The notes below the pieces were generated by a model. It did no database searches. It was given only the letters and a program-made list of their open reading frames with translations, and was not told the DNA's origin. From Ziziphus jujuba (lineage: Eukaryota > Streptophyta > Magnoliopsida > Rosales > Rhamnaceae), in NCBI RefSeq assembly GCF_031755915.1, contig NC_083388.1, positions 6,943,001-7,007,000 of the forward strand: a stretch of 64,000 nucleotides of DNA, in the 5' to 3' direction. Every line of letters starts with the position of its first letter. Within the stretch, counting starts at the first letter, position 1. Shown piece by piece: positions 37,395 to 50,570 of this stretch. A program made the translations under genes and the position numbers.

Positions 37395-37996
37395 ATTGTG
37401 AAGTCTCCTCTACTATTCTGGGATTGAATGTGTTTTTTCACTTATTGTGCCAAAGGCAGCTTACCGTTATTTGTATGGAAAGGCTCAAGGGAACGACGTC
37501 GCATTCAATCTTTGTAATCTTCATCACCAATTTATCTAAAAATAATAATAATAATAATTTACATTAAATTTACTTTTTATATCTATAAATAAAAGTAATT
37601 TATCTTCCATTTATCACCTTTAATTAGTATTTCTAGTTTACTGCCATTAATATAAACAAATAATAATAAATAAATAAATAACTGGAAAATTCAATCTCCA
37701 AAAGGTCTACATTTTTTTTTTTTGGCTGCAAAAAAAAGGTCTACATTTTTGGTTCCTTTCGGGGAAAAGAAAAAAGTCTCCATTTGATTTTAAAGTAAAA
37801 TAAAATGTGGAAAATTTGAGACCAATCTTACGAAATAGTAGGTAGCTTAAATTTGGAATTGGAATTTGAGGGATTAATCAACAATCAACACAGCATAGTA
37901 CCAATCTAAACGTTTCCCTCTCAAAGCTGAATGTTGACGACGACTGAGCGAGCGCGGTTGATTTCTTGAAGAAGACTTTGCGGTCATTTGTGATAA
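37395..37996. promoter_or_regulatory. Bidirectional promoter region, PPR and metallophosphoesterase genes
   Basis: The two start codons face away from each other across 602 bp. The centre has (AAT)n (37541-37558), (AATA)n near 37663-37680 and a duplicated AAAAGGTCTACATTTTT (37699 and 37736). The last 80 bp before the phosphoesterase ATG are GC-richer, with GACGACGACTGAGCGAGCGCG, and are probably 5' UTR. No clear TATA box on either side. Confidence 0.5.
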
Positions 37997-40900
37997 ATGG
38001 GTATTTCGAATCTGATGTTACTGCTCTGCTTCATCGCCATTGGCATTGGAATTCCGTCTTTCCATGCAGATGCAGCAGCAGAAGGGGGCAGATGGCAGAG
38101 TAACTATAGGAAGGTGATAGATGTGGAAGGAGGCCCAGAGTCTGTGGTTTGGATAGTTCAGCTCTCTGATCTCCATTTCAGTGTCCACCACCCTGACAGA
38201 GCTCTCGACTTCAAGAGAATTGTGGGTCCCACTCTTTCCTTCATCAACCCTTCTCTGGTCCTCATCACCGGTGATCTCACAGGTTCTTCAAGCCCTTGCC
38301 TTTTTGATATTCTTTCATGGTGTTATTTAGGTCAGATGACATATGGGTTTCATGTTTTGAGCTTGTTCTGTTTGTGTTGGAACGCAACTATGAATGGTTT
38401 GTTATGTTTAAAGAATTCTCAGTTTCTAGCTTTTTTAAATGGTTATTACTGAATTAGTTACAAATTTTGAATTTATTTTATTTTAATTTTTTTTAAAAAA
38501 AAGGTGAAACAGGAAATCTGAAATGGATACGCTATAAATTTCAGCATTAGTTACACAAGAGATAAAAATATCTATAATTTATTTTGTCAAATTTGTTAAC
38601 CGGGGGAAAATACACACTTGGATTAATAGTAGGTTCACAGTTCAGTGCTGATTTAGTGTGGAACGGTTTAACTTATATGTTTTCCCTCGGACAAGAAGAT
38701 AACCTTGAGTTAGAGTGTAGACAAATTGCCTGTTGAGAGTTAGCATACCCTCTTTTGTTGAATATATGCTATACGTTTGCTCTTTAGATCACACTGCTAT
38801 CTGTTATGGTCTTATCTGATATAAAGACAAAAACAGGTTATCTTTCAGATGCTCCTAGAACCCACAACCTGGGGTGTTCAGATGGGGTGACTTTTACTTT
38901 CCTTGTTGGCTACCTTACAGGAAAAGCATGGCCTGTACTACATTTAGCGTTCCAAAACAACTTCCTTTACGTTCTAATCACAAGCTTATACCTCCCACAA
39001 TGTGTTTCTCTCCTATAATAGTGGATACTGAGCTGCTAATGCACTCAAGTCTTCAAGTCCAAGGACAATGAAAGGGCTTAGATGGTGGTTCTAAGAGAAA
39101 CTGTACAAAAGAGAGAATAAAGTGTTAGATAACAATACTTGAGTATTGAGAGCTGTGACTAATGCATTAACCGCCCCTTTCAAGTCCTAGGACTTTCTCT
39201 TATATAGAAGAGAACCCATTTAATGTTTTATTTACCATTGCCCTCTTCTTCCTTGCCTCATCTTAGTAGGGTAATGTTGTTTCCCATTTGAAGCTGTCAT
39301 AACTTTAGGACATCCTATTGAATCTACTAAAGACATCTGTATGCCCCCTGGATAATGGGTCATGGGTCATGGGTCATGAGCTGGATGGACCTGACCTGTT
39401 TCCCAACATTTTCTTATCTTGCTTTTATGTTATTTTTCTATTAGATGGGAAGAGCAAGGATTTATTAACAATGAAGCAAAATGAAGAGGAGTGGCTGGAA
39501 TACCAGAATGTGATGGAAGATGTGATAAAAAAGAGCAGGCTTGACAAGAGCATCTTCTTTGACCTTCGAGGAAATCATGACAACTTTGGTGTGCCAGTGA
39601 TTGGTGGTTCTTTTGATTTTTTTTCAAAATATAGCATCAATGCGCAGCTGGGCAGAAATACAAACATTAATAGTGTCACTCTTCAGGTGAGTTAATCCCT
39701 CCCTCTAGAGCTGGTTTCATGGTCATGCAACATCACATAGAAGAGTATGCTATATTTGTGATCTCAAGTATAAAATGCTAGTACATAATTTTGCTACGTC
39801 TTAACTTTTAAGCTTTTTTTTATTTCTTCCACTTAACATATTTACTCCTATTGTGTAGACTGGTGAGAAGAAACATCTCTTTGTAGGTTTTGATAGCACA
39901 ATGGCGGTTGGTTTACGAGGGCCGACTAATCTTTTTGGGCATCCAACTGATGAACTATTAGCTGAATTGGATAAGGAACTTTCTCAGTGGGATTCTCAAT
40001 CAACAGAACCAGTAACCAAGATTTCCTTCGGGCATTTTCCTCTTTCATTCTCATCACAATCAAATTCTGGAAAGAGCCTGGGAGACATTTTCCTCCAAAA
40101 CTCTTTATCAGCTTATATATGTGGGCATCTCCATACAAGGTTCGGTAAAAATTTAAAACGGCACCATCAGTTGACTCATCATTTTCTATCCAAGTTCTTT
40201 CAGTTTAATGTGCACCAAGATTCTTATGATAGTATATTAAATTGTTCAACCGATACCAAGGAATTCTGGGAGTGGGAGATGGGTGACTGGAGGAAGAGTA
40301 GGGCCATGAGAATATTGGCAATTGATAGAGGTCATGTTTCTTATGTGGATATTGACTTTAAGTTAGGAGGCAAAAAGACTATTATAGTGCCCACATTTCC
40401 TCTAGATTCACGCTTCATGTCAACATCTTCAACTCATCGCAATTACAGATGCCAAAAAATAAACTTTTTGTCTTACGAGACAGTTAGGGCTTTGGTGTTT
40501 TCTGCTTCTCCAATTGTGTCAGTTGTGGCCAGGATCTATGACTCAAGTCCTGGGGTTCTCAGTCTGATCTTTGAAGCATCTATGAAAAAGCTTGTTGATA
40601 ACTCCTCTAGGGGAGATCTTTATGTTGCTCCATGGAATTATAAAGCCTTTGAGGACCCATCTCCAGATAGATTTTGGTTGCAAATAGAGGCAACTGACAT
40701 AATGAGGAGATCGAGTTTGACTGATTTAAGGCCATTTTCTATTAACAGTCTTAATGCTAAGCTCTCCTGGACATGGAGGGAGTTTCTAGTCATGGGTTGT
40801 CAATGGGCTGCCCTTTATTACCCACTGTTGTGGTCTACATTATATTTTATGCTCACCATTCTTCTTATTCCAAAAGCTGTGTTGATTTTCTCAAAGAAGC

Positions 40901-42199
40901 AGTTCACTTACTTGAATTTTGTTGCTGATAAAGGATTCATAAATTGTATAGGATGGCTTTTACAGGAACTTTGCAAGGTTCCCATAGTATGGTTTGGTAT
41001 CCTAATATACTTATTCTACCTTATAACGTTCCCCTGGTTTATTGGGAGAGTTTTCACTGACGGCAAGGATAAGGGATACATGACTTATATGGGCTGGGTA
41101 GTTAAATCTATCGATCAAAAGGGAAAACATGAATATATTGGATCTCCTGACATAATGGTTACTGTTCTTTCCCATATTTTCTATGTGGTTTTGCCTTCTT
41201 TGTTGGTCACTATCGCTTTGGCAGCTGAAAAAAGTATATATCGGGAATACTTTCTATCACTTTCAGGGAAGAAAGTAGATGATTATGATCAAGAGCAATC
41301 AACATCTCTGGTAAATGAGCAAGGGAGTGAAAAATCAAGATCTTACATTGGAAAGCGGTATATCCGAAAAGTTCTTTTGGTGGTTATCTTGACAATCTGC
41401 TGGAAGCATTTTATGGTAAGGTTTCCTACTGATCTATCTGAATGATAGATATGGGTTGTTTTAGAGCACATAATGCAGGGGACATTTTATGAGGTTTACT
41501 ACTGTCATATAGACTATAAGGTTGAATAAATTTACTACGATGCATTTTTCCTTCACCCAAATTTCTTTAGGACATCTGAAACACATGACGCTAGGCTTTA
41601 GCAGTTAGACCTTCCTTTCCATTGCGCTTTTAAAATTGTCCAGCTTTTTTGAATTATACTGTCTTACTTATTAAGATGCCTTTCATTAATATTCTGGATG
41701 TCTTAAGACATCTATCCATCTTTTTAGAAGGTTACAGCATCTCCAATGGTAATGCCAAAAAGGATGCTAATGCCAAATGAAGTGCCATATTATAGCAATG
41801 CCAAATCCATGTCAGATATATGATTGACAATGGCATTTTAATAGTTTGGCACAACATTCTTTGAATTGTTAAATATTATCTTGCATTCAAATGGTGTTGT
41901 CATATTGTCATTTGCATTGGGAGCTCATGCTAATACCAAAATCAAAATGGAACTGCAATTAGAGCATTTACCCTTGGAGATGCTCCAATAATGGAGAAAA
42001 TGAGTGCAAGTATAATTTTTGTTTGTTTTCTGATTGACTTTCACTTTTCACTAATTATTTTCTTTTTTGCTTTTAATCACAGAATTGCAAGGCTCTTCTT
42101 AAAGCATACGAGATGAATCCACTTATCCACTTTCCAGGATACAGCTTCACAATTCCACTTCTATTGGCTTATGCTTTCTATAAAACTAGAAAAGTTTAG
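37997..42199 (+). CDS. Putative transmembrane metallophosphoesterase (At3g03305-like, 733 aa)
   Basis: This is a calcineurin-like metallophosphoesterase of the plant At3g03305 / animal TMEM62 type; the substrate is unknown. Exons are 37997-38282, 39445-39686, 39859-41415 and 42083-42199; frames join (2,202 bp). A signal peptide covers residues 1 to about 24. Metal-binding motifs are in order: D58-L-H60 (QLSDLHFS), G92-D93 (ITGDLTD across intron 1), GNHD 138-141, GH near 234 (SFGHFP) and GHLH 265-268. All the usual ligands are present, so the enzyme looks competent. The C-terminal half carries several hydrophobic segments (about 492-520, 551-577, 610-633, 680-695 and a last one near the end, FTIPLLLAYAFY), so the catalytic domain probably faces the lumen or outside. 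Intron 1 (1.16 kb) holds a TGGGTCA triplication (39356-39379); intron 3 holds a MITE. The ATG is the first in frame and gives the signal peptide. Confidence 0.92.
41736..41984. mobile_element. MITE in intron 3 of the metallophosphoesterase gene
   Basis: The left end is AGCATCTCCAATGGTAATGC; the right end, read inward, is AGCATCTCCAAGGGTAAATGC, a terminal inverted repeat of about 20 bp with two differences. The inside (249 bp in total) repeats TAATGCCAAA and ATTTGGCA-like text. The 'GAGCATCTCCAA' start is a common plant MITE terminus. A target-site duplication could not be settled. Confidence 0.7.
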
Positions 42200-43297
42200 C
42201 GCACGAGCGATCAAATTTTCCTCACCTATAAATATTCCACTCAGACTACCCTATTAGCAGTTTTTGCTAGATTCACACAACATAAATTTGATGCAATTGA
42301 AGCAATTTTTTTTGGAAAAACTTCGCATCAACTTGCCGGACCAGACATATATGGACTCTTTGAACTCTTTTATAGTCGATTAGACTCTGAAAGTGATTGT
42401 TGCATTTTAAGCAGAAGAAAAGATGAATCAGAAATGGATGTTATGAAAGCAGCCCTAGTTTGATATAACAGATGCTTTAATTTTGTGTGCTCTGACTTGC
42501 ATTTGGACATTTGTTTTTGGGTCGAAAATGTCCTTAAGCATCTATAATCTTGAAGAATTTCCTTGTAAAAATGCAGTGTTGAATATGATATAAGAAATAC
42601 CCTGATGAGGAGTAAATTTATGAATGAATGTTACCTATGATTTTGATTTGTGATTATTGGAGGCAATACAGTTATTATGATCTGGTTAAAAAGATTTGGG
42701 CTATGACTCCTGGAACTTGGGAAATTTAATGATATGCTCTCTGATATCATATAGATTCTATATTTTCTTGTCCATTGAAGTTGAGTACCCCAAATTTCAG
42801 GAAAAACCTCTTTCCCTTTACTGAGTATAAAAAAGGCATCAGATCAAGTAAACAGCAGAAGAGTGCTTCAATTCATAATGTGCTTGTATGTTAATAATTG
42901 ATAAATTAGTGTAACTTTCTAATATATATTGATTAGTTAATCTAATAAAACAATTTCACATTATTTGTCATCTAAAATTTTTTGAACATATTTTATAGCA
43001 ACAAATAAATGTAGCATGGCATTTCTTCAATCAATGGTTGTTCACATACTAAATCCATTATTTTGGTGTGTAGACCCCAAATTGTTATTATTCACGTACT
43101 AAATATACTGATTAGCCGAGCTTAAATAATTTTTCAAAGTACTTTTCTTTTCCTGTTTAGAAGCATTAATTTATTAATAATAATAATAATAATAATAATT
43201 GCCGTCAAATTGTGAAAATAATAATAAAGATAAAAGTTTGTGAAAAATAAAAACATGTTGCAAAATTATTTGGTATAATTTTTCTGAGATAAATATT
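42200..43297. other. 3' flank of metallophosphoesterase and upstream region of GCP2
   Basis: The first ~400 bp are probably 3' UTR. The rest is AT-rich intergenic DNA with an (AAT)n at 43176-43199. No other gene. Confidence 0.5.
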
Positions 43298-43318
43298 GGG
43301 TCGGGTTGATACCGACCC
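43298..43318. promoter_or_regulatory. GC-rich palindrome upstream of GCP2
   Basis: GGGTCGG (43298-43304) and CCGACCC (43312-43318) form a perfect 7-bp inverted repeat with a 7-base centre, about 180 bp before the GCP2 start codon. It stands out in AT-rich DNA and could bind a dimeric factor; no known factor is assigned. Confidence 0.3.
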
Positions 43319-43501
43319 GTTCCACAGTAGAGAGAAGAAGCAAAATTCAAAAAAAAGAGAGAGCTTTGGCTCTTTTTTCTTTTCATTATTGCTTTTTTGG
43401 GTTTTGTTCCACCAAATCCCAAAGGAAGCAAGTTTTGGTAATCTGAGGGAGCGATTCAAATTGAAGTGGAGCTGAGCTGAGTGGTGTGGTTTGACTGTGT
43501 G

Positions 43502-46500
43502 ATGGAGAATTCGTTAACGTGCTCTTCGACCCCTCGTTGGAATTCCGAGAGGCCTTTCCTCACCGGCCGATTTCACCAGGTTCCATTTCTCTCTCTCTAT
43601 CTCTCTCTCCTGGATTTTGCATTTTGGGGTTTTGTTCTAATTTTTTTTGAAGTTTTGAGGTATAAAAAAGTTTGAATTTTTTTCCACGCATTACAGTAGC
43701 TTCCGTTTCCTTGATGTTTTTAGAGAATTCTTAAGTTGTGGTAATGTAAGATTCGATTTGATTCAGGAAAACAAAACGACTTCGCGCTTTGCTGAAACCA
43801 AGGGTTATTCCATTGATTCTTTTAGGTACCAATTTCGAATTTTTATTTTTTTATTTTTTTATTTTTTACATTTTTCATGCACTAGTTCTGCTACCACTGT
43901 GTTGTATAGTGGTGATGAGTGATGAGCGATAATACCTTATTTCAGAATGTAACTTGATAATTTGAAAAAAATTAAAAATAAATAAATAAATGAAGAAGAA
44001 CGTTTTACTAATGCTGATATTAAACCCTTTTTTAATTTTCTTTTTTTAAATTTATTGCAGTTTGGGGTCAGAAAAGGCTATAGGCTGTTACAATGCTGCA
44101 GTTCAGGTGAAAGTGTCTTTTCGCTTTGACATTTTTATTTATTTTTTATTTTTCTGGTTTAGATAATTTACTATGGTTTACACAGTCCAGTTTCTTGTGT
44201 GCATTTTGTAAATATAAGAATAGGGATTGTTTTTTGGTGGATATATAGGAACTTATCGTTATCGATGATTTGCTTTCTGCATTGGTCGGGATTGAAGGAC
44301 GGTACATTTCCATCAAACGTGTTCGCGGAAAGGAGGATAGTTTTGCCTTTCAGGTTGACACATCCATGGATTTAGCACTTCAGGTGGGACTTTTTGATTA
44401 TTTGAGTTGTTTCACAGTTAGGCATGATGTACTACAATGATTTTTCTTTGAAATGTAATATAGATTTAATAAAGCAAATTTCTGGATTGTGTGGCAGTTG
44501 AAAAAAACCTGAGTGAAGTGGGTTTATCTAAGTAAATGGATAGGTTGACTGTGGTTTTGTTATGTTAAATGTGAGTGAATAAACAGTTGAATCAGAACAT
44601 AGAGTATTTGGAATTTTTAAAGGAGGATAGTAGAGCCTATGACCTTAAAGGTGGCATAATTCATCTGCAAAAGTGAGTATTATGATCATGCACATGAAGA
44701 AAATATCAAGGTTCCCCGCTCCCGCCCGATTGAATTGACCAATGAGTATCACCTTTTGTGATGTTTTAGCTGATTAAAACATGCTATTGCAGGAATTGGC
44801 GAAGCGCATATTTCCTTTGTGTGAGAGCTTTATGTTGATCAATCATTTTGTTGAATCAAGATCTCAATTCAAGAATGGATTGGTTAATCATGCATTTGCC
44901 GCTGCACTAAGAGCACTCCTTCTAGTATGTTTTCTTGTCTTGGAATTTGATTTTATATTTTATTTGTTATTGTGGACCTGTGGTTGACGCATGAATCTTA
45001 ATTGGAATAAATTGATTACTGTTCAAGAAGTGATTTCTCTTATTGAAGAAAGCAAAAATCAGCCAAATGTGGGTCTGATCTTTGTTGTTTTTTTTACAGT
45101 CTATTCTTACTTCTAAGTTAAAAATGAATAGAGATCAAAAGAAAATCAAAGTAGATTTAACATTGTTGTGTAAAGTAAAGTGTACTCTGTTAGTTTGGTT
45201 GGTCTATATTTAATTGATTACTTCAAGGACAAAACTTTGGTTAAACTGGATAGTCCAACTTTGCTGATGCAATTGCTGGCCTCACTGAAAAGTCTCCCAA
45301 CTTTTTGATTAGGATTACCAGGCCATGGTCGCACAGCTTGAGCATCAGTTTCGGCTTGGAAGGCTTTCCCTACAAGGCTTGTGGTTTTTCTGCCAGGTTT
45401 GAGTGTGCCGTAAACAGATTGATCAATTTTTTAGGCTGTTTACTAAAGATTTTCTGATTTATGTTGCAGCCAATGATGGGGTCCATGCAAGCATTATACA
45501 CTGTGATACAGAAGGCTTCAGCTAACAATTTTGCAGGCTCTGCAGTTCTGAACCTCTTGCAGAGCCAGGTCACATTTTACTGACTCTAACATTTGTCAAG
45601 ATATTAAGAAGTACACATTACTTTTGGCTTCTTCAGTAGTAATTTTAAGTTTCTCTCCTTTTGCTTCACAGTTTTTCATTTTTCAAACTGATTTTGTTCT
45701 TGGAAATATCCAGGCTAGGGCCATGGCTGGTGATAGTGCTGTTAGGTCTTTGCTAGAGAAGATGGTGCAATGTGCTAGCAATGCGTACCTTGGCATATTA
45801 GAGAGGTACACTTAGCAAATCTACTGTCAAGTCATCTACTGTTCTTTTGTTGTGCAGTTTCCATATGTTTTCATATTCAAAGTGTTCATGTCATAAAAGA
45901 AGTTTTATTTTACTTCTTAGTTAAAAAAAGTCAAGGCCTATTAGAAATTACAGACCTCTCATTGGCTTCCATTTTGTTACCATCTTTCTCCTTTAAAATA
46001 GGGTGATTATCACTATTTTGCAAGTTCTAATGCTGTTGCTTTCCCCCCACCCCCAGAAATTATGCAGATCTCTCTTGAATTTCATTTTAGTTACACCATC
46101 TTTTTCTTAAACAAATATTAAAATTAGATGTACAAAAGGGAAAACAATTCGCAAAAAGTAAATTAAAAAGGGTGCCAAACATGCACAAGTAACAGAGAGA
46201 ACCTACCCCATGTAAATTCAGGATCAGCTCTTTGTAGCATGGGAGATCTGTCCCTTTTTCTTGTAGAAGAAAACCAAATATTAAGAATGACTTCAGATCT
46301 ATGTTCTAATCTAAGTGATTGAGTAGTAAGTTGCATGTGCAAGGATATTGGTGTTGCTTAGTCTCATCAACCATCTTCTGCAGCATTGTTAACAGTTCTT
46401 TCTGATTGTTTTTAAACAAAATTTTAGGTGGGTCTATGAAGGGGTGATTGATGATCCTTATGGAGAATTTTTCATTGCTGAGAATAAATCACTTCAAAAG

Positions 46501-49500
46501 GTATGTCAACTTCGTTCACAAAATTATGGACATTAAATTTATGCTATGGTGTTCACTTTTCACAGTTAACTCTGCAGGAAAGCCTCACTCAAGATTATGA
46601 TGCTAAGTATTGGAGACAACGATATAGTCTGAAGGATGGAATTCCTAGCTTCCTTGCAAATATATCTGGGACAATTTTGACCACAGGAAAATATCTAAAT
46701 GTCATGAGAGAATGTGGGCACCATGTTCAGGTTCAATTATATTTATATCTAGGAATGTGTTCAACTATATTTATTTTATTGTTATTTCTATAGAAAATAA
46801 AAGGAAATCCTATTGCTATCCATGTGGTTTCACTTGTAAAATTTTAGTGACTGGATTTGTTCTGGTAGGTTCCTGCATCAGAAAATACAAAATTAATGAG
46901 TTTTGGCACGAACCATCATTATCTTGAGTGCATAAAAGCTGCTTATGACTTTGCCAGTAATGAACTTTTAAATCTCATCAAGGAAAAGGTGAGTTCAGTT
47001 AATGCGACCTGATAAATTCCATTTCTTTTGTATTCTGTAGAGTTTCCTGTCTCAAACAAATAAAATGTGGTGTTATCTTCATGACAAATGCTTTACATCA
47101 TTGGCTGATGATTAGTTACGCTATATTTGCTTTTTGTAGTATGATCTGATGGGAAAGCTACGATCCATAAAGCACTATCTTCTACTTGATCAGGTATATT
47201 GCTTTCGTGTGCATTTGCTAGTGAAATTGCACATTTTGAACCATAGCATGTGTATTTCTTTTTGTGGTATATTTGGTGCAAAAAGGCTGTATCAAGTGAT
47301 AATCAGTCTTGGTTAAAAGTGGTTCTTCTTCTTCTTGTTCTTCAACTTATTTGAGGTGGGGCAGGGATTGTGTTTAATTGTATTCAACTTACATGGTGGA
47401 AGCTCATTTCTCTGTTCTTAATTCATGTTAAATTAATCATGTTAGTCAAATTAAAAAGCGCAAATGATGATCGTATATATATCAGGGTGATTTCTTGGTT
47501 CATTTTATGGATATAGCTCGGGATGAACTTACAAAAAAGCTTGATGAGATTTCTGTGGAGAAGCTACAGGTTTGGTCTTTTACCATAATCAGGTGCCTTT
47601 CATTCCACATTTTCTCTATCTTAATACATGTCAAAGTGACTGAGATTTCAAACAACTTTTGGCTAAATAGTCTCTGCTAGACCTTGCTTTGCGTACCACA
47701 GCAGCTGTAGCAGATCCTTGTCATGAGGACTTGACATGTTGTGTGGTAAACAGCTGGCTCTTCTTTTTTTCCTGTACTTGTGAAAATTGTTCCCTGAATT
47801 TGCATTCAATGTTCACAGGAAACATCTTCATTGCTTAAAAGACTAGGGACATTCAAAGATCTAGGAAATAGCAGGACTGTTCCTCATGGTAATGATATAG
47901 AAGAACCAGTGAGTGTAACTGGCCTTGAGACATTTTCTTTGAGCTACAAGGTGTGTGCTCTTTCTTTCTTGTTTTATTATCATATCTATTTTCCCTTTCC
48001 GAGTGTGTGATATTTATGTAAAGAACTTGCTGATCCCGTTGTCTCAACCTTTTTTCTTTTTTTTTTTTTTTTTCTTTTTCAACAGTCCTAGTTTTATGTC
48101 CTTTTTAAAAAAGTCTGACAGCGGCCTGACAAGTAGTGTAATGTGACAGAGGAGTTTGACTTTCATTACTAAAAATTATACAGAAATATGCTTTAAATTT
48201 AGTTCTCTATTTTATTTATTCTTTTTAAGTAATGCTGCAAATAGATTTAACAAAGTATTTCACATGATGTGTCTTTGATCAAAGACTCTGACCCTGTGGC
48301 ATGTGCAAATGATGCAATGATGAACTCAGACTCAATCATTTGTGTCTTTCTATTTGTGTCATTCTTTATTTTTCTTCTTCTTCAGGTGCGGTGGCCATTG
48401 TCTATAGTCATATCTCGAAAAGCCTTAACCAAGTACCAGTTGATTTTTCGCTTTCTTTTCCGTTGTAAACATGTAGATCGCCAGCTTTGTGGGGCATGGC
48501 AAATACACCAAGTATGTTCTTCTTTTTGTCTATGTAGCCAAATTCTGCTTTCCTCTTCTTGCTTGTAGTTGAAGGAAATATGCATCTGCAGGGTGTTCGT
48601 AGCCTTAAAATGCGTGGTACGGCCATCCCTAGATCATCACTGCTCTGTCGTAGCATGCTTAAATTTATTAACAGCCTTTTACACTATCTAACATTTGAGG
48701 CAAGTTTTCTCTTTCCAGATTTTTTTGTTTGCTTCTTGGATTCTCATGTCATAGCTGTAATATTATAGCTTATTCTGCTTGCTTAAACTTTTTGTCCTCT
48801 TAAAATCATTAATATTGGCATTTTTGGTTGCAATTGGTTTACCTAAATGTTTCCTAGCCATATAGTGCCGATGTGAACAGAAAAAAAATGCATGACCAAA
48901 AGGAGAAAAGTCTGACATAATATGATATTTCCACAGACACTTCAAAATAGTAGAAGCCATCTGAAACAGTTGAAGCTGATACTTGGAGTGCATGCTTGCA
49001 GTAGACACCTAGTTTACTATCTTTAGTACCATAACTTGGAGTCTTTTTTCCCCCCTATTAACAGCTAATTTTCTGCACTTTTTCCTTTTGAGATAGGAAA
49101 TTTAGTTGCCAGTTAGGAAATGATGTAGGATCTGGGTTTCATCTTATGCTGGTGACCTGGAAAAGGAACAGAGCACTTAGATGAATTAACTTTTGTTTTT
49201 ATTTTTCTTGAAATACAGTTTTTCTCTGTATATTGGTAATTTTACTGGGCTTTTGGGTTTTTTACAAGAATATTTGTTATCAGGTTCTTGAACCAAATTG
49301 GCATGTGATGCATAACAGACTTCAGACTGCAAAGAGCATAGATGAGGTCTGATTTTCCACTTACAGAATTTATTCTTTTGGCTGAAAGGGAGTATGCCAT
49401 TTTATATTACATCTTGACTGTGGAAAAAAAAAAAATCGCATTTCACCAATAAATTTTCTGCATGGGTGTATGTGCTAGTATTTATGTCTTATAAGGAATT

Positions 49501-50570
49501 TTGTGAAGCAGGTTATTCAACATCATGACTTTTTTCTTGACAAGTGCCTCAGGGAGTGTTTGCTTCTCTTGCCTGAATTACTCAAGGTTAGTTCTGATAC
49601 TTGACATTAAGCTTGTAAGTGTTGATATAGTTACCTGTGATCGAAGCCTTAGGAAATCCATTGAAATACATACACAATTAGGAACTGGGAAATACTTATG
49701 GTTGTGCCCTTGAAGCGATGCGGAGTTTGCATCTTTTTGTGAGGATGACAGCTCTTCCTCTGGTTTTCCTCCTTGTTTATCAATAAAATCCCTAGAAAAC
49801 AGGAGCATATTCAGCACTTCATTATACATGCAGCCTTATGTTCAAGCCTTTATGCTTTGGAACTAATCTTGCTACCTTTAAAAAACCGTAAATGATGATT
49901 TCAACAAACTATAGTATGGCTTGTTCTATCACAAATTTCAAACGATTGGTTGAGTGAAATTTTAAAAATCTTGGTGATGTTATGGTTTCTGAAAATGGTG
50001 ACTTCAATTTGCCTGTCTAATTAGAGAAAAAGACACTAGTTGGAAACAGTACAAAATACTTATTTAGAAAAGGGAAGCAGCTATGCAATTTAAAATTAAG
50101 ATGTCGCAGTTTGTCTTTATAGTTTCTTTCTGATTGATAAGCTTTCCAAACACAGAAGGTGGAGAAGCTAAAATCACTATGCCTACAGTATGCTGCGGCA
50201 ACCCAGTGGCTGATATCATCTTCTATTGATATTCCCAACGTAGAGGAGTCATCTGATGGTTCACTTGTATCAGAAAAAACCAAGCAATATAAATCACGGA
50301 GCACATCGCAGGTGCTAAAATTAAGCTCCAGCAACACAAATGTCACCGAATCTATTCTGTAAGTTTAAAGTGGTTCACAAAACAAACTAATGCATGCACA
50401 CAAACGCAAGCATCTCTCTCACACAAAATCTTGTAAATTGCAGTAACTTTGAGAGAGAATTCAACGCAGAGCTTCAGAGTCTTGGACCAATACTAAGCAA
50501 TGGTTCTCAAACGGAACCACATTTGGCTCATCTTGCACAGTGGATCTTAGGAGTTGGGAATGACCAATGA
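43502..50570 (+). CDS. GCP2: Gamma-tubulin complex component 2 (GCP2/Spc97, 705 aa)
   Basis: GCP2 is a core subunit of the gamma-tubulin small complex that nucleates microtubules. Twenty-one exons join in frame (2,118 bp): 43502-43579, 43767-43825, 44061-44106, 44249-44383, 44793-44924, 45313-45396, 45470-45568, 45714-45805, 46428-46500, 46578-46730, 46869-46988, 47140-47193, 47486-47569, 47671-47745, 47819-47950, 48386-48511, 48592-48699, 49284-49346, 49512-49586, 50156-50358 and 50444-50570. Family landmarks include [16 protein letters not shown] at the start, [80 protein letters not shown] (the gamma-tubulin-binding Spc97/Spc98 C-terminal half starts about here), [20 protein letters not shown] and the closing [10 protein letters not shown]. 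Intron 17 has a GC donor (GAG|GCAAGT); all others are GT-AG. The predicted protein is slightly longer than the Arabidopsis one (about 680 aa), mainly near the C-terminus. No damage seen. Confidence 0.95.

Noticed and set aside
38470..39440. Possible solo LTR in intron 1 of the metallophosphoesterase gene
   Set aside because: I could not find TG…CA ends with a target-site duplication, only a short TGGGTCA triplication.
39318..39443. Apparent N-terminal extension of metallophosphoesterase exon 2
   Set aside because: It is the end of intron 1 (acceptor TTAG at 39441-39444); the phase-1 join from exon 1 restores GDLTD.
43481..43501. Upstream GTG-initiated extension of GCP2
   Set aside because: Not an ATG; the first ATG at 43502 gives the family's N-terminus.
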